Shown here: positions 45,122-54,338 of the stretch, piece after piece
How the letters are laid out: each line of letters opens with the position of its first letter
Position numbering within the stretch: the first letter of the stretch is position 1
Assembly (NCBI RefSeq): GCF_011927795.1
Contig: NZ_JAATJJ010000001.1
Span: 496,001 to 560,000 of the forward strand
Source: Saonia flava
Lineage (GTDB): Bacteria > Bacteroidota > Bacteroidia > Flavobacteriales > Flavobacteriaceae
Length of the DNA stretch: 64,000 nucleotides
Reading direction: 5' to 3'
Translations under genes and position numbers: made by a program
Notes under the pieces: model-generated
What the model saw: the letters and a program-made list of their open reading frames with translations, nothing else
Databases searched by the model: none
Told to the model about the DNA's origin: nothing

Positions 45122-45742
45122 TTATAAAATATCCAAGCTCCCTTTTCCTTCTCTTAGCACAACCGGTTCTGCTTCGGATAAATCAATAATTGTTGATGCC
45201 ATGTTACCTCCATACCCTCCATCAATAACCACATCAACCAAGTTTTGCCACTTTTCAAAAATAAGTTCAGGGTCAGTTGTATACTCCAATAGTTCATCCT
45301 CATCATGAATGGATGTGGAAACAATGGGATTGCCCAATCCTTTGACCAATTCTTGGGGAATACTGTTGTCCGGAACACGAATACCCACCGTTTTTCTTTT
45401 TTTAAAGTTCTTGGGCAAATTGTTATTTCCGGGAAGAATAAAAGTGTAAGGCCCAGGTAGGCACCTTTTTAATATTTTAAAAGTAGCAGTATCAATTTGA
45501 CGTACATAATCGGAAAGATTGCTTAGGTCTGCACATACAAAAGACCATTTGGCTTTATCCAATTTTACACCCTTTATACGGGCCAAGCGATCTAGAGCCT
45601 TAGTATTGGTGATATCACATCCCAGACCATATACCGTATCAGACGGATAAATGATCAAGCCCCCTTTTTTAAGGACCTCCACTACCCTTCTAATTTCTTT
45701 TGGGTTCGGGTTCTCTGGATATATTTTTATAAATTCTGCCAA
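45122..45742 (-). CDS. YrdC/Sua5-family L-threonylcarbamoyladenylate synthase-like protein
   Basis: A 206-residue protein of the family that makes the threonylcarbamoyl-AMP precursor of tRNA t6A: GGLIIYPSDTVYGLGCDIT, RIKGVKLDKAKWSFVCADLS, LPGPYTFILPGNN, KRKTVGIRVPDN, PIVSTSIHDEDE. The region after RIKG lacks the KxRP pattern of classical TsaC and looks like the YciO subgroup, so it could be YciO rather than TsaC. The start is TTG 45742 (gives MAEFIKIYPENPNP), directly after the TAG of the upstream gene with no gap, suggesting coupled translation. Last gene of a probable three-gene operon. Confidence 0.85.
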   Translation of the reverse strand: MAEFIKIYPENPNPKEIRRVVEVLKKGGLIIYPSDTVYGLGCDITNTKALDRLARIKGVKLDKAKWSFVCADLSNLSDYVRQIDTATFKILKRCLPGPYTFILPGNNNLPKNFKKRKTVGIRVPDNSIPQELVKGLGNPIVSTSIHDEDELLEYTTDPELIFEKWQNLVDVVIDGGYGGNMASTIIDLSEAEPVVLREGKGSLDIL

Positions 45743-46373
45743 CTATTCCTTTTTATTTGTCTCAAATTCTGCAGTCCTCGCTATTTGCTCTTCAAGATTC
45801 CAAGTAAAATTAAATCTATTTTTTAAATGTTCAGCTATAGGTTCTAACCCTATTTCGGCTCTTCTTTTATCAATATTGATCGGGTCATATACGGGCCAAA
45901 CGTTAAAACTTTTAGTTTCCTGATAATATTTCATTTGTCCTCCATAAATCTGTAATTCGCCATGTTCGGTTGCAATTCTATCCTCTGCCCTTACCAAATA
46001 TCTTGCTTGCAATTTTCCTTGCTTTACAGCCTCTCTCATCATTGGTAGATATTTTATTCTAACCTCATTATCTGAATGCTGAATTACATTGCAAAGGGTT
46101 AAACTGCCTTCAAATCCAATTGCATCTTCTCCCAACCAACCATATTCCTTTAATATGTTAGTAACTTTTTCTTTATTAACAACATGGTTCCTTCTATATA
46201 TTTCTTGCTGAATACGAACTTCTTCAGATTCCGCACCGTATTTCTTTGTTTATTAATTTCTGCCTCTTCGGAAATAGAATCTGCCTTATTATTTGTTGAC
46301 TTACCCTTCTGTTGCCCACAGGCCACTATGGATATAAGCCCTAAAAATGAAATAACAACCTTTATTTAGTCAT
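45743..46373 (-). pseudogene. DUF6624 lipoprotein gene with two frame lesions
   Basis: The 3' frame encodes a clear DUF6624 domain (KYGAESEEVRIQQEIYRRNH, LKEYGWLGEDAIGFEGS, YLPMMREAVKQGKLQARY, NIDKRRAEIGLEPI). The expected lipoprotein signal (VVISFLGLISIVACGQQKGK) and linker (SISEEAEINKQ) lie directly upstream but in another frame. Two single-base A losses explain both breaks. One is in the A run near 46246, where adding one A joins INKQ to KKYGAES. One is near 46365, where adding one A gives ATG ACT AAA ATA AAG in frame from ATG 46373. The gene is thus either decaying or affected by homopolymer sequencing errors. It sits 6 bases after the serine hydrolase and abuts the YrdC-like gene. Confidence 0.8.
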
Positions 46374-46379
46374 GCATAT

Positions 46380-47492
46380 TTATTTGGTATACTCCTCGTC
46401 AATAGCTTTCATTATATCAAAACCCAGGTCATCAATATTGTTTCTTTTTGGATGAAATGCAGAAACATTGGAAAGTATTACAATTCCATTTTTTGTATCT
46501 GGATTTAATAGTATTAATGAGCTATAGCCACCCGTACCGCCGCTATGACAGTACCAAACAGCTTTTGATTTTCTATTGATGATATGCCATCCTAAACCTA
46601 TATCCGTAATGTCACTGATTTGAAACGTCTTAGTTCTAGTCAATTTTAGTTCTTTGTGTGATTCATCAAATTGTGCTGTTGCAAATTTTGCTAAATCTTC
46701 CGTTGTTGAAAGCATTCCACCAGCTCCGACCAGTGCAGCTAAGTCCCAATTGGAAGTTTCATTACCACCCACATCACGACCCTTTACTAAAATGTTTTCA
46801 ATTTCATCTCTAATCGTTGTAGAGTTTTTCATTTCATATTTTGAAGTGATATACTTCTCCAGTAAATTCTGATAACCTGTACGCTCTATTTTACAAAGCA
46901 CATAGCCCAAAAGTCCCGCTCCAAAATTAGAGTATTCATATTTTTCACCTGGCTGTTGGGACAAGAATAGTTCATTGGACAAGTAATCCTCTAACTTTTC
47001 TTCATTGTAGTTCTTATAAGGGTTATTGGGATTAGAGATTAGGTCTAAGTTGGAGGGCAATCTATCTAGACCAGAAGTGTGGTTGGAAAGTTGTTTAAAA
47101 GATAGTTTTTTGTCTCCTTTTATTGGCGTATCTATATAGTTATGTATATAATCGTCTAATTTTAACTTATTTTCCAATGCAAAATTGGCAAGAAGGGTTG
47201 CCGTAAAGACTTTGGTAATTGAGCCAATTTCAAAAGCACTTGTATTATTTTCTATATTGATAAGAGAATCATTGGCACGTTTAACACCATAAAATTCTGT
47301 AAAACCATTGGTTATAAAGGCAAAAGCCACTTCCGTATGGTCTGGAAACTCTTTGGTTTTTTCAAAAATTAAGTTGGCTTGTTTTTTCGAGATAAGATTA
47401 TCAACCCCTAACTCATTAATCGTAGTTGTCTTCGTTTGTGATTCTCCACAACCATAAATAATAAGAGCAATAAGAGTGAAAAAAAACCTCAT
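46380..47492 (-). CDS. Class C beta-lactamase-like serine hydrolase lipoprotein
   Basis: A 370-residue lipoprotein (signal MRFFFTLIALIIYGC, cysteine 15). The penicillin-binding/class C motifs are present: SITK in FEIGSITKVFTATL (nucleophile Ser and Lys), YSN in YEYSNFGAGLLGYV and a C-terminal HSGGTGGYSSL in place of the KTG box. A conserved HTSGL lies in between. Such proteins are esterases, D-aminopeptidases or DD-peptidases; antibiotic hydrolysis is not implied. It is first in a likely operon with the DUF6624 and YrdC-like genes. Confidence 0.9.
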   Translation of the reverse strand: MRFFFTLIALIIYGCGESQTKTTTINELGVDNLISKKQANLIFEKTKEFPDHTEVAFAFITNGFTEFYGVKRANDSLINIENNTSAFEIGSITKVFTATLLANFALENKLKLDDYIHNYIDTPIKGDKKLSFKQLSNHTSGLDRLPSNLDLISNPNNPYKNYNEEKLEDYLSNELFLSQQPGEKYEYSNFGAGLLGYVLCKIERTGYQNLLEKYITSKYEMKNSTTIRDEIENILVKGRDVGGNETSNWDLAALVGAGGMLSTTEDLAKFATAQFDESHKELKLTRTKTFQISDITDIGLGWHIINRKSKAVWYCHSGGTGGYSSLILLNPDTKNGIVILSNVSAFHPKRNNIDDLGFDIMKAIDEEYTK

Positions 47493-47523
47493 AATTAATT
47501 GTATTAGCGGTGATAACTAACTG

Positions 47524-49851
47524 CTACCCAATAACCTCCAACTTGGCAAAGCGCAACAACAACTTTTTAATAGTGGTCTCAAATTGTATTTCTGCCTTTT
47601 TATCATTCCCAACCCCCTCTATTTTTATAACTTTTCCTTTACCAAAACGGGTGTGGTTTACCAAAGAACCTTCTGCTAAATTAGGGTCAATAGTATTGGT
47701 GTTTCCTACTGGTGTAGCTATCTCCGGTTTTAACTTCCGTAATTTACGCAACTGATTTTCATTGGGTCGGGCAATAGTAGGTGGTGTCCCGCTCTTTGGT
47801 TTAACCTGGCGAAGGGTACTTTTATCCACCTCTCCAAAAATATCAGAATCAATCAACGATTTATACCGGTACCCAGCATTATCTATTGGAGTGAGGTTCT
47901 CAATATATTTTTCATCTATTTCCTCTAAAAAACGGCTAGGTTCAGCATCTATCAACTTTCCCCATCGGTATCTATTTTGCGCATAGGTAAGATAGGCCTG
48001 TTTTTCTGCTCTAGTCAGAGCTACATAGAACAAGCGTCTTTCTTCTTCCAGTTCGCTACGGGTATTCATACTCATGGCAGAAGGAAATAAATCTTCCTCC
48101 ATCCCAACAATATATACATAGGGAAACTCCAACCCCTTTGCCAAGTGAATGGTCATTAAGGCCACTCTATCATCGTCCCCTGTATCTTTGTCCAAATCTG
48201 TTGCCAAGGCCACATCTTCCAAGAATTCTGACAAACCTCCTGTTGCATCCGCCAATTCCTTCTGACCTTCCACAAAATCTTGGATTCCATTCAACAATTC
48301 TTCAATATTTTCCATTCGGGCAATCCCTTCTGGTGTGCCATCTTTTTTAAATTCCAGTAAAATTCCTGTTTTCTTGGCTATATGTTCCGCAAGTACAAAC
48401 GCATCCGAACCTTCATTCATAATTTGAAAGCTCTTGATCATAGTTACAAAATTCTGGAGTTTTGTTTTGGTACCGGAATTTATCTTTAAATCCAGTTTGC
48501 CCAAATGCTCCATCACTTCAAAAATGGAACGTCCGTAATGATTGGCGGCAACCACCAACTTGTCAATAGTAGTCTGCCCTATACCTCTAACAGGAAAATT
48601 AACAACTCTTTTTAAAGCCTCTTCATCCTTAGGGTTTATTACCAATCTTAAGTATGCCAAGACGTCTTTTATTTCTTTACGTTGATAGAAAGAAAGCCCA
48701 CCATAAATACGGTACGGAATGTCCTTTTTCCTGAGTGCATCCTCTATTGCTCTAGACTGGGAGTTGGTTCGGTACAAAACGGCAAAATTTCCATTGGGCA
48801 ATTGCTGTTGCATTTTGTTCTCAAAAATGGAACTGGCAACAAAACGACCTTCCTCTGCATCCGTTGGACTACGATGGATTTTTATTAACGACCCTTCATC
48901 ATTACTGGTCCAAACCACCTTATCTAACTGGTTTTTGTTCTTAGCAATGATACTGTTCGCAGCATTTACAATATTCTTTGTGGAACGATAATTCTGTTCC
49001 AAACGATACATCCCAACCTCACCATAATCCTTCTGAAAATTAAGGATATTACTAATGTTTGCTCCTCTAAAGGAATAGATACTCTGTGCATCATCCCCTA
49101 CCACACATATATTCTGATATCTATCTGAAAGTGCCTTTACAATTAAATACTGGGAGTGATTGGTATCTTGGTACTCATCTACCAATATATACCGAAATCT
49201 ATCTTGATATTTCGCCAACACTTCTGGAAAACGGGTCAATAGTTCATTGGTACGTAACAGAAGGTCATCAAAATCCATAGCTCCAGCCTTAAAGCAGCGT
49301 TCTACATAATTCTGGTAGATTTCTCCTGTCCTTGGTCTTTTTGCCATGGCATCGGCTTCTACCAAATCAGGATTATTAAAATATGCCTTTACTGTAATAA
49401 GACTGTTTTTATAGGACGATATTCTATTCTGTATTTGTTTGTATTTATAGATATCCTTGTCCAACCCCATTTCCTTTATAATGGAAGCAATCAACCGTTG
49501 GGAATCTTGTGTATCGTAAATGGTAAAATTGCTGGGGTAACCTAATTTATCACCATCAAACCGAAGCAATTTGGCAAAAACCGAGTGAAAAGTTCCCATC
49601 CAAAGATTTTTGGCCTCAGAATTTCCAACGATATCAGCGATACGTTTTTTCATTTCACGTGCCGCTTTGTTGGTAAATGTCAGTGCCAAAATATTAAAAG
49701 AATCAACTCCTTGATTCATTAAATGTGCTATACGATAGGTCAACACCCTAGTTTTACCAGAGCCTGCTCCGGCAATTACCATTAATGGTCCATCCTTATG
49801 TACCACAGGAGCTCGTTGAGCCTCATTAAGTCCGTCTAAAAAATTATCCAA
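47524..49851 (-). CDS. UvrD/PcrA-type superfamily 1 DNA helicase
   Basis: A 775-residue 3'-5' helicase. Motif Q NEAQRAPV, Walker A AGAGSGKT (residues 27-34), Ia LALTFTNKAAREMKKRI, Walker B YILVDEYQDTNHSQY, III VVGDDAQSIYSFRGA, IV YRLEQNYRSTKNI, V TIHLAKGLEFPYVYIVGMEE and VI RRLFYVALTRAEKQ are all present. The C-terminal end GSLVNHTRFGKGKVIKIEG is the Tudor-like module that binds RNA polymerase in PcrA/UvrD. It acts in excision repair, recombination control and transcription-replication conflicts. The start is TTG 49851 (MDNFLDGLNEAQRAP): an in-frame TAA lies just upstream and no ATG is available. Confidence 0.95.
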   Translation of the reverse strand: MDNFLDGLNEAQRAPVVHKDGPLMVIAGAGSGKTRVLTYRIAHLMNQGVDSFNILALTFTNKAAREMKKRIADIVGNSEAKNLWMGTFHSVFAKLLRFDGDKLGYPSNFTIYDTQDSQRLIASIIKEMGLDKDIYKYKQIQNRISSYKNSLITVKAYFNNPDLVEADAMAKRPRTGEIYQNYVERCFKAGAMDFDDLLLRTNELLTRFPEVLAKYQDRFRYILVDEYQDTNHSQYLIVKALSDRYQNICVVGDDAQSIYSFRGANISNILNFQKDYGEVGMYRLEQNYRSTKNIVNAANSIIAKNKNQLDKVVWTSNDEGSLIKIHRSPTDAEEGRFVASSIFENKMQQQLPNGNFAVLYRTNSQSRAIEDALRKKDIPYRIYGGLSFYQRKEIKDVLAYLRLVINPKDEEALKRVVNFPVRGIGQTTIDKLVVAANHYGRSIFEVMEHLGKLDLKINSGTKTKLQNFVTMIKSFQIMNEGSDAFVLAEHIAKKTGILLEFKKDGTPEGIARMENIEELLNGIQDFVEGQKELADATGGLSEFLEDVALATDLDKDTGDDDRVALMTIHLAKGLEFPYVYIVGMEEDLFPSAMSMNTRSELEEERRLFYVALTRAEKQAYLTYAQNRYRWGKLIDAEPSRFLEEIDEKYIENLTPIDNAGYRYKSLIDSDIFGEVDKSTLRQVKPKSGTPPTIARPNENQLRKLRKLKPEIATPVGNTNTIDPNLAEGSLVNHTRFGKGKVIKIEGVGNDKKAEIQFETTIKKLLLRFAKLEVIG

Positions 49852-49993
49852 TAGTATCGATTATTTAATCCTGAAAGGAAATGTGAATTTAGCCATTATT
49901 CATTTGATGTTAAAATCATCATTTTAATAATTATGAACAATGCCAAAGGAATTTCATCCTAATTTGAATATATTTATTGCACAAATTCATTAC

Positions 49994-50539
49994 ATGAAAA
50001 AATTATATCTTTTATTCTTTTCATTTTTTATCATACTGCATACCCATTCCATTTTTTCACAAGAAAAAGCAACTGGCCCTGTCATTGAGGAATATGGCCC
50101 CGTCTACAAAGTGGTAAATCCCGATTTTAAGGTTGATACTTCCACAGAGTTAAAAGTTGTATTTGATGTAATGAACAGTCCTGATGATAAGGGGTCTATA
50201 AATGCCAGTATTGAAACGGCTGCCCGTTTTTTTAATATGCATGCACAAGCTGGTATTCCTTTAAACCAACTACATGCAGCTTTGGTTGTACACAATAAAG
50301 CTGCAAAAGATATCATGACGAATGAAGCCTATAGGGAAAAATATCAAAGAGACAATCCCAACTTAAAACTCATCAACCTATTAATTGATTCCGGTGTACA
50401 GGTTGTTTTTTGTGGTCAATCCGCAGCGGCTCGTGGAGTTTCTAAAGAAGAAATGATTCCAAGAGTACAAGTATCACTATCTGCCATGACCGCGTTGATA
50501 CAATTACAGAATCAAAATTATCGACTTATTAAATTTTAA
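49994..50539 (+). CDS. Exported DsrE/DsrF-like protein
   Basis: ATG 49994 starts a signal peptide (MKKLYLLFFSFFIILHTHSI), so it is preferred to the open frame from 49940. The 181-residue product matches the DsrE/F-like fold: LKVVFDVMNSPDDKGSINAS, ETAARFFNMHAQAGIPLNQL, HAALVVHNKAAKDIM, and GVQVVFCGQSAAARGVSKEE, where the cysteine is at the conserved sulfur-carrying position. A role in periplasmic sulfur or thiol handling is inferred from family only. It lies 10 bases before an M20 amidohydrolase and is probably in an operon with it. Confidence 0.85.
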   Translation: MKKLYLLFFSFFIILHTHSIFSQEKATGPVIEEYGPVYKVVNPDFKVDTSTELKVVFDVMNSPDDKGSINASIETAARFFNMHAQAGIPLNQLHAALVVHNKAAKDIMTNEAYREKYQRDNPNLKLINLLIDSGVQVVFCGQSAAARGVSKEEMIPRVQVSLSAMTALIQLQNQNYRLIKF

Positions 50540-50549
50540 CACAAAGTAC

Positions 50550-51860
50550 ATGAACAAACTACTATTTATTGGCGCTCTGCTATTTGGAACTATTGCTTCT
50601 GCACAAAAAGTTAGCTTGGAATCTGAATACAATGCTATTGAAAACAAAATAATTGAATGGCGCCATGACCTTCATCAAAACCCTGAATTAAGTAATCGGG
50701 AATTTAAAACAGCAGAAAAAATTGCCAAACATTTAAAGTCTTTAGGGATTGAAGTGCAAACAGGCATTGCCAAAACAGGAGTTGTGGGTATTTTGAAAGG
50801 GGATTTACCAGGCAAAGTGGTCGCCCTGCGTGCAGATATTGATGCACTCCCAGTAACAGAACGAAATGATTTGCCCTTTAAATCCAATGTAACATCAATG
50901 TTTTTGGATACAGAGGTTGGAGTCATGCATGCCTGTGGTCACGATACGCATACTGCTATCCTTATGGGTGTTGCGGAAATCCTATCCAAGAACAAGGACA
51001 AAATCAAAGGAACCGTTAAGTTTATTTTTCAGCCTGCAGAAGAAGGCCCACCACCTGGGGAAGAGGGTGGCGCTCTGCTAATGGTACAAGAAGGGGTTTT
51101 AAAAAACCCCAATGTGGATGCCATTTTTGGTTTGCATATTGATTCGGAAATACCTGTTGGAGTTATACGTTACAAATCTGGTGGAACTATGGCAGCAGTA
51201 CAACGTTTTGTCATCAATGTAAAAGGGAAACAAACACATGGCTCAGAACCATGGGCTGGTGTGGACCCCATTCTTATAAGTGCGAAAATTATTGATGGAT
51301 TACAAACCATTATTAGTAGAGAAGTCAACCTTACCAATGAAGCAGCCGTAATAACCGTAGGAAAAATAACAAGTGGAGTACGTTTCAACATCATTCCAGA
51401 AAGTGCAGAAATGATTGGTACCATTCGTTCCCTGGATTATGATATGAAAGATTTGATTACCAAAAGAATGTCGGAAATGGTCCCAGCAATTGCGAAGGCC
51501 TATGGGGGTGATGCAACAATTGAATTTAGGAACAATACAGATATCACCTATAACAATCCAGATTTGGTGACCCAAATGCTTCCAACGTTAAAAAATGCAG
51601 CTGGTGAAGCCAATGTTTTAACACAAAAAGCGGTTACCGGTGGTGAGGATTTTTCCTATTTTCAAAACGAAATACCGGGTTTCTTCTTTTTTTTAGGAGG
51701 AATGACACCAGGAAGTACGGAAGCTTTTCCGCACCATACGCCAGATTTTAAAATTGATGATGCCGGGATGCTATTGGGCGTTAAGGCAATGACAGAACTT
51801 GCCATAGATTATTTAAGTAGTGGTTCAACCAACATAAAATCAGAAATCAAAGGTAAGTAA
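50550..51860 (+). CDS. M20 family amidohydrolase (exported)
   Basis: A 436-residue zinc amidohydrolase of the IAA-amino acid/hippurate hydrolase type, with signal MNKLLFIGALLFGTIASAQ. Metal and catalytic motifs: HQNPELSNREFKT, ALRADIDALPVTE, MHACGHDTHTAILMG (Cys and His ligands), FQPAEEGPPPGEEGGA (base Glu), and the late HHTPDFKIDDAGMLLG. The dimerisation domain between ~200 and 320 includes NVKGKQTHGSEPWAGVDPI. It hydrolyses amide bonds of N-acyl amino acids or peptides in the periplasm. Its stop overlaps the start of the next gene by one base (TAATG). Confidence 0.92.
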   Translation: MNKLLFIGALLFGTIASAQKVSLESEYNAIENKIIEWRHDLHQNPELSNREFKTAEKIAKHLKSLGIEVQTGIAKTGVVGILKGDLPGKVVALRADIDALPVTERNDLPFKSNVTSMFLDTEVGVMHACGHDTHTAILMGVAEILSKNKDKIKGTVKFIFQPAEEGPPPGEEGGALLMVQEGVLKNPNVDAIFGLHIDSEIPVGVIRYKSGGTMAAVQRFVINVKGKQTHGSEPWAGVDPILISAKIIDGLQTIISREVNLTNEAAVITVGKITSGVRFNIIPESAEMIGTIRSLDYDMKDLITKRMSEMVPAIAKAYGGDATIEFRNNTDITYNNPDLVTQMLPTLKNAAGEANVLTQKAVTGGEDFSYFQNEIPGFFFFLGGMTPGSTEAFPHHTPDFKIDDAGMLLGVKAMTELAIDYLSSGSTNIKSEIKGK

Positions 51861-53431
51861 TGCAAGAGATTATCAGTTTTTTTGCTCAAATTTCATGGTG
51901 GGTCTGGATATTGATTTTCCTGTTCATTGTTGCAATTCGAGATATCTTTTTTCAACGAGCACATACCATTAGCCATAATTTTCCCATTGTAGGCCATCTT
52001 AGATATTGGTTGGAAAGTATTGGTCCAGAAATGCGCCAATATTTTGTTGCCAACAATCGGGAGGAACTTCCTTTTAATAGAATTGAAAGGGGTTGGATCT
52101 ACGCATCGGCAAAAAAAGAGAACAATTACGAAGGATTTGGTACAGACAGGGATGTTTATGCCCATCATCACGTTTTTATAAAAAACCAAATGATGGCCTA
52201 TAAGGTGCCTATTGGCCATCCAAATGCCAAGGACAAAACATTCTTACCCTGTGCCAAAGTTATGGGAAGATACAATAAGCGTAGAAGACCATATAGGCCA
52301 GCATCCGTTATAAATGTTTCCGCTATGAGTTTTGGGTCGTTATCGGCTGCGGCTATAGAATCTCTTAATAAGGGGGTGGCCAAAAGTGGAGCTTTTCACA
52401 ACACAGGAGAAGGAGGACTTTCCCCCCACCATAAACATGGAGGCGATGTTGTTTTTCATTTTGGGACAGGTTATTTTGGTGTTCGTACAGAGGATGGAAA
52501 TTTTTCTATGGAAAAATTGAAAAAACTAGTTGAAGAAAATCCTTCCATAAAAGCAATTGAAATAAAATTATCCCAAGGGGCCAAACCTGGAAAAGGGGGT
52601 GTGCTTCCTAGAGCAAAAATAACACCTGAACTAGCCAGAATAAGGGGCGTTAAAGTAGGCAAAGATGTATTGTCGCCAGCTACCCACAAAGCATTCAGCA
52701 ATATTCCGGAGTTAATGCAGTTCATAGAAAATATTGCCGAAGAAACAGGGTTGCCAGTTGGCATAAAGGGAGCAATTGGCAAACTGGATCAGTGGGAGCA
52801 ATTGGCAGATTTAATGCTAAAAACGGGTAAAGGACCAGACTTTATTGCCGTAGATGGAGGTGAAGGTGGAACAGGGGCAGCTCCACCCAGTTTTGCGGAT
52901 CATGTTTCCTTACCATGGGTATATGGTTTTAGTAATTTGTACAGACTGTTTCAACAAAAGAAATTAACCGAAAGGATTGTTTTTATAGGCAGTGGAAAAT
53001 TGGGTTTCCCTGCAAAAGCGGCAATGGCATTTGCCATGGGAGCGGACTGTATCAATGTGGCTCGGGAAGCCATGATGAGCATTGGCTGTATTCAGGCTCA
53101 AATATGCCATACCAACAGGTGCCCTTCTGGGGTAGCTACTCAAAAGAAATGGTTGCAAAATGGGATAGATGTCACTTTAAAATCCAATCGATTAGCCCAG
53201 TATTTCATGACTTTTAGAAAGGAATTGGTCGAAATTACCCATGCCGCAGGATATGAACATCCATGTCAGTTTACCATGGAAGATATACAAGTAAATGTGG
53301 ATGATATTGATTTAAGCAGAAATTTACGATATACCTATGGATATGACAAAACATCTGTTGAGTTCAACGGTATGGAAGAATTGAATACCTGTAATCATTT
53401 AGGCGGTAAGATATATATGGGAAAAGAATAA
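51860..53431 (+). CDS. FMN-binding glutamate synthase-like protein (membrane anchored)
   Basis: A 523-residue protein: one N-terminal membrane helix (ISWWVWILIFLFIVAIRDIF) and a glutamate-synthase central FMN/Fe-S barrel domain (VSAMSFGSLSAAAIESLNKG, NTGEGGLSPHHKHGGDVVFH, GAKPGKGGVLPRAKIT, VDGGEGGTGAAPPSF) with C-terminal cysteines in IGCIQAQICHTNRCPSGVAT for a 3Fe-4S cluster. It lacks the glutaminase domain, so it is not a full glutamate synthase; its physiological reaction is not established. ATG at 51860 overlaps the preceding stop. Confidence 0.9.
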   Translation: MQEIISFFAQISWWVWILIFLFIVAIRDIFFQRAHTISHNFPIVGHLRYWLESIGPEMRQYFVANNREELPFNRIERGWIYASAKKENNYEGFGTDRDVYAHHHVFIKNQMMAYKVPIGHPNAKDKTFLPCAKVMGRYNKRRRPYRPASVINVSAMSFGSLSAAAIESLNKGVAKSGAFHNTGEGGLSPHHKHGGDVVFHFGTGYFGVRTEDGNFSMEKLKKLVEENPSIKAIEIKLSQGAKPGKGGVLPRAKITPELARIRGVKVGKDVLSPATHKAFSNIPELMQFIENIAEETGLPVGIKGAIGKLDQWEQLADLMLKTGKGPDFIAVDGGEGGTGAAPPSFADHVSLPWVYGFSNLYRLFQQKKLTERIVFIGSGKLGFPAKAAMAFAMGADCINVAREAMMSIGCIQAQICHTNRCPSGVATQKKWLQNGIDVTLKSNRLAQYFMTFRKELVEITHAAGYEHPCQFTMEDIQVNVDDIDLSRNLRYTYGYDKTSVEFNGMEELNTCNHLGGKIYMGKE

Positions 53432-53474
53432 TGAATTACTTTTACACTATATCTATTATCTTGAATTAAAACCT

Positions 53475-54257
53475 ATGAAGAATACTTACATCTCTTACTT
53501 GTTTATACTTTTTACAAGTATAGCCGTCCATGCCCAAAAGAAAAGTGAACTTTTGATGGAAATACAAACCCTTAAAGTTCAATTGGATTCAACAAAGGCT
53601 TTAGTAACAGAGGCAAGAAAGAATGAAAGAGTAAGCCTAGCAAGGGCAGAATCTTTTGAGTCCCAGGTCAAAGAATTACAAGATGCCAATGCTACCCTAT
53701 TAAAAAATTTAAACAGCTTTGCTGAAATATCCAACAAAAATTCGGAAAACATAAATAAAACATTGGCCAGTCTCGAAGAGAAGGAAAAACAGTTAAAGAC
53801 CATCAATGATGCTCTAGCTTCGAATGATTCAACTGCTATCATTGTTCTTACCAATGCAAAACAAACACTTGGGGAAAATGCACAAATAGGTGTATCCAAT
53901 GGAGCCGTGATTGTTTCAACTAAAAAGGATGCATTTTTTTCAGAGGATACTTCTACAACAGTTTTGGAGACGGGGATACCAACTTTGGAAAAAATAGCAG
54001 CTATCCTGACGGCAAACCCAAGTATGGGCCTTACCATTGAAGGCCTAAGTATGACAGGGGAATTGGATCTTGCAGCTTTACAAGCTTCTTCACTGTCCAC
54101 CATACTTCAGAAGCAATTTTCTATAGCGCCAGAACGAATCATTATCTTAGGAAAAGATGGCAATTTAAAGGAAGGGTTTAATCTAAAAATACATCCTCAA
54201 TTTGGTGCTTTTTACCTAAAGGTTCGCGAAAGTATGAAAGAGGGCAATAAGAAGTAG
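53475..54257 (+). CDS. Degenerate OmpA-like exported protein
   Basis: A 260-residue exported protein (signal MKNTYISYLFILFTSIAVHA) with a coiled-coil stalk (SELLMEIQTLKVQLDSTKAL, ESFESQVKELQDANATLLKN) and a C-terminal domain that aligns in layout with the OmpA lipoprotein at 44.2 kb (SLEEKEKQLKTINDA versus SLQEKDLTIRRLQDA; GAVIVSTKKDAFFSED versus GVVFVSISDKLLFSSG; APERIIILGKDG versus DPKRMTAAGRSE). The key peptidoglycan-binding residues (HTDxxG, RA and NRR) are replaced. It probably no longer binds peptidoglycan in the normal way. A function is not known. Confidence 0.8.
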   Translation: MKNTYISYLFILFTSIAVHAQKKSELLMEIQTLKVQLDSTKALVTEARKNERVSLARAESFESQVKELQDANATLLKNLNSFAEISNKNSENINKTLASLEEKEKQLKTINDALASNDSTAIIVLTNAKQTLGENAQIGVSNGAVIVSTKKDAFFSEDTSTTVLETGIPTLEKIAAILTANPSMGLTIEGLSMTGELDLAALQASSLSTILQKQFSIAPERIIILGKDGNLKEGFNLKIHPQFGAFYLKVRESMKEGNKK

Positions 54258-54338
54258 TATTCTAAAAGAGAGGATTATAATTTTTGTAAAATTCCTACGT
54301 TCTAAAGCCATAACTATCCAAACAAAATATAAATTACC

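Noticed and set aside
46380-47492. Beta-lactam resistance gene
   Set aside because: The class C fold motifs are shared by many esterases and peptidases, and the KTG box is replaced by HSGG, so resistance cannot be claimed.
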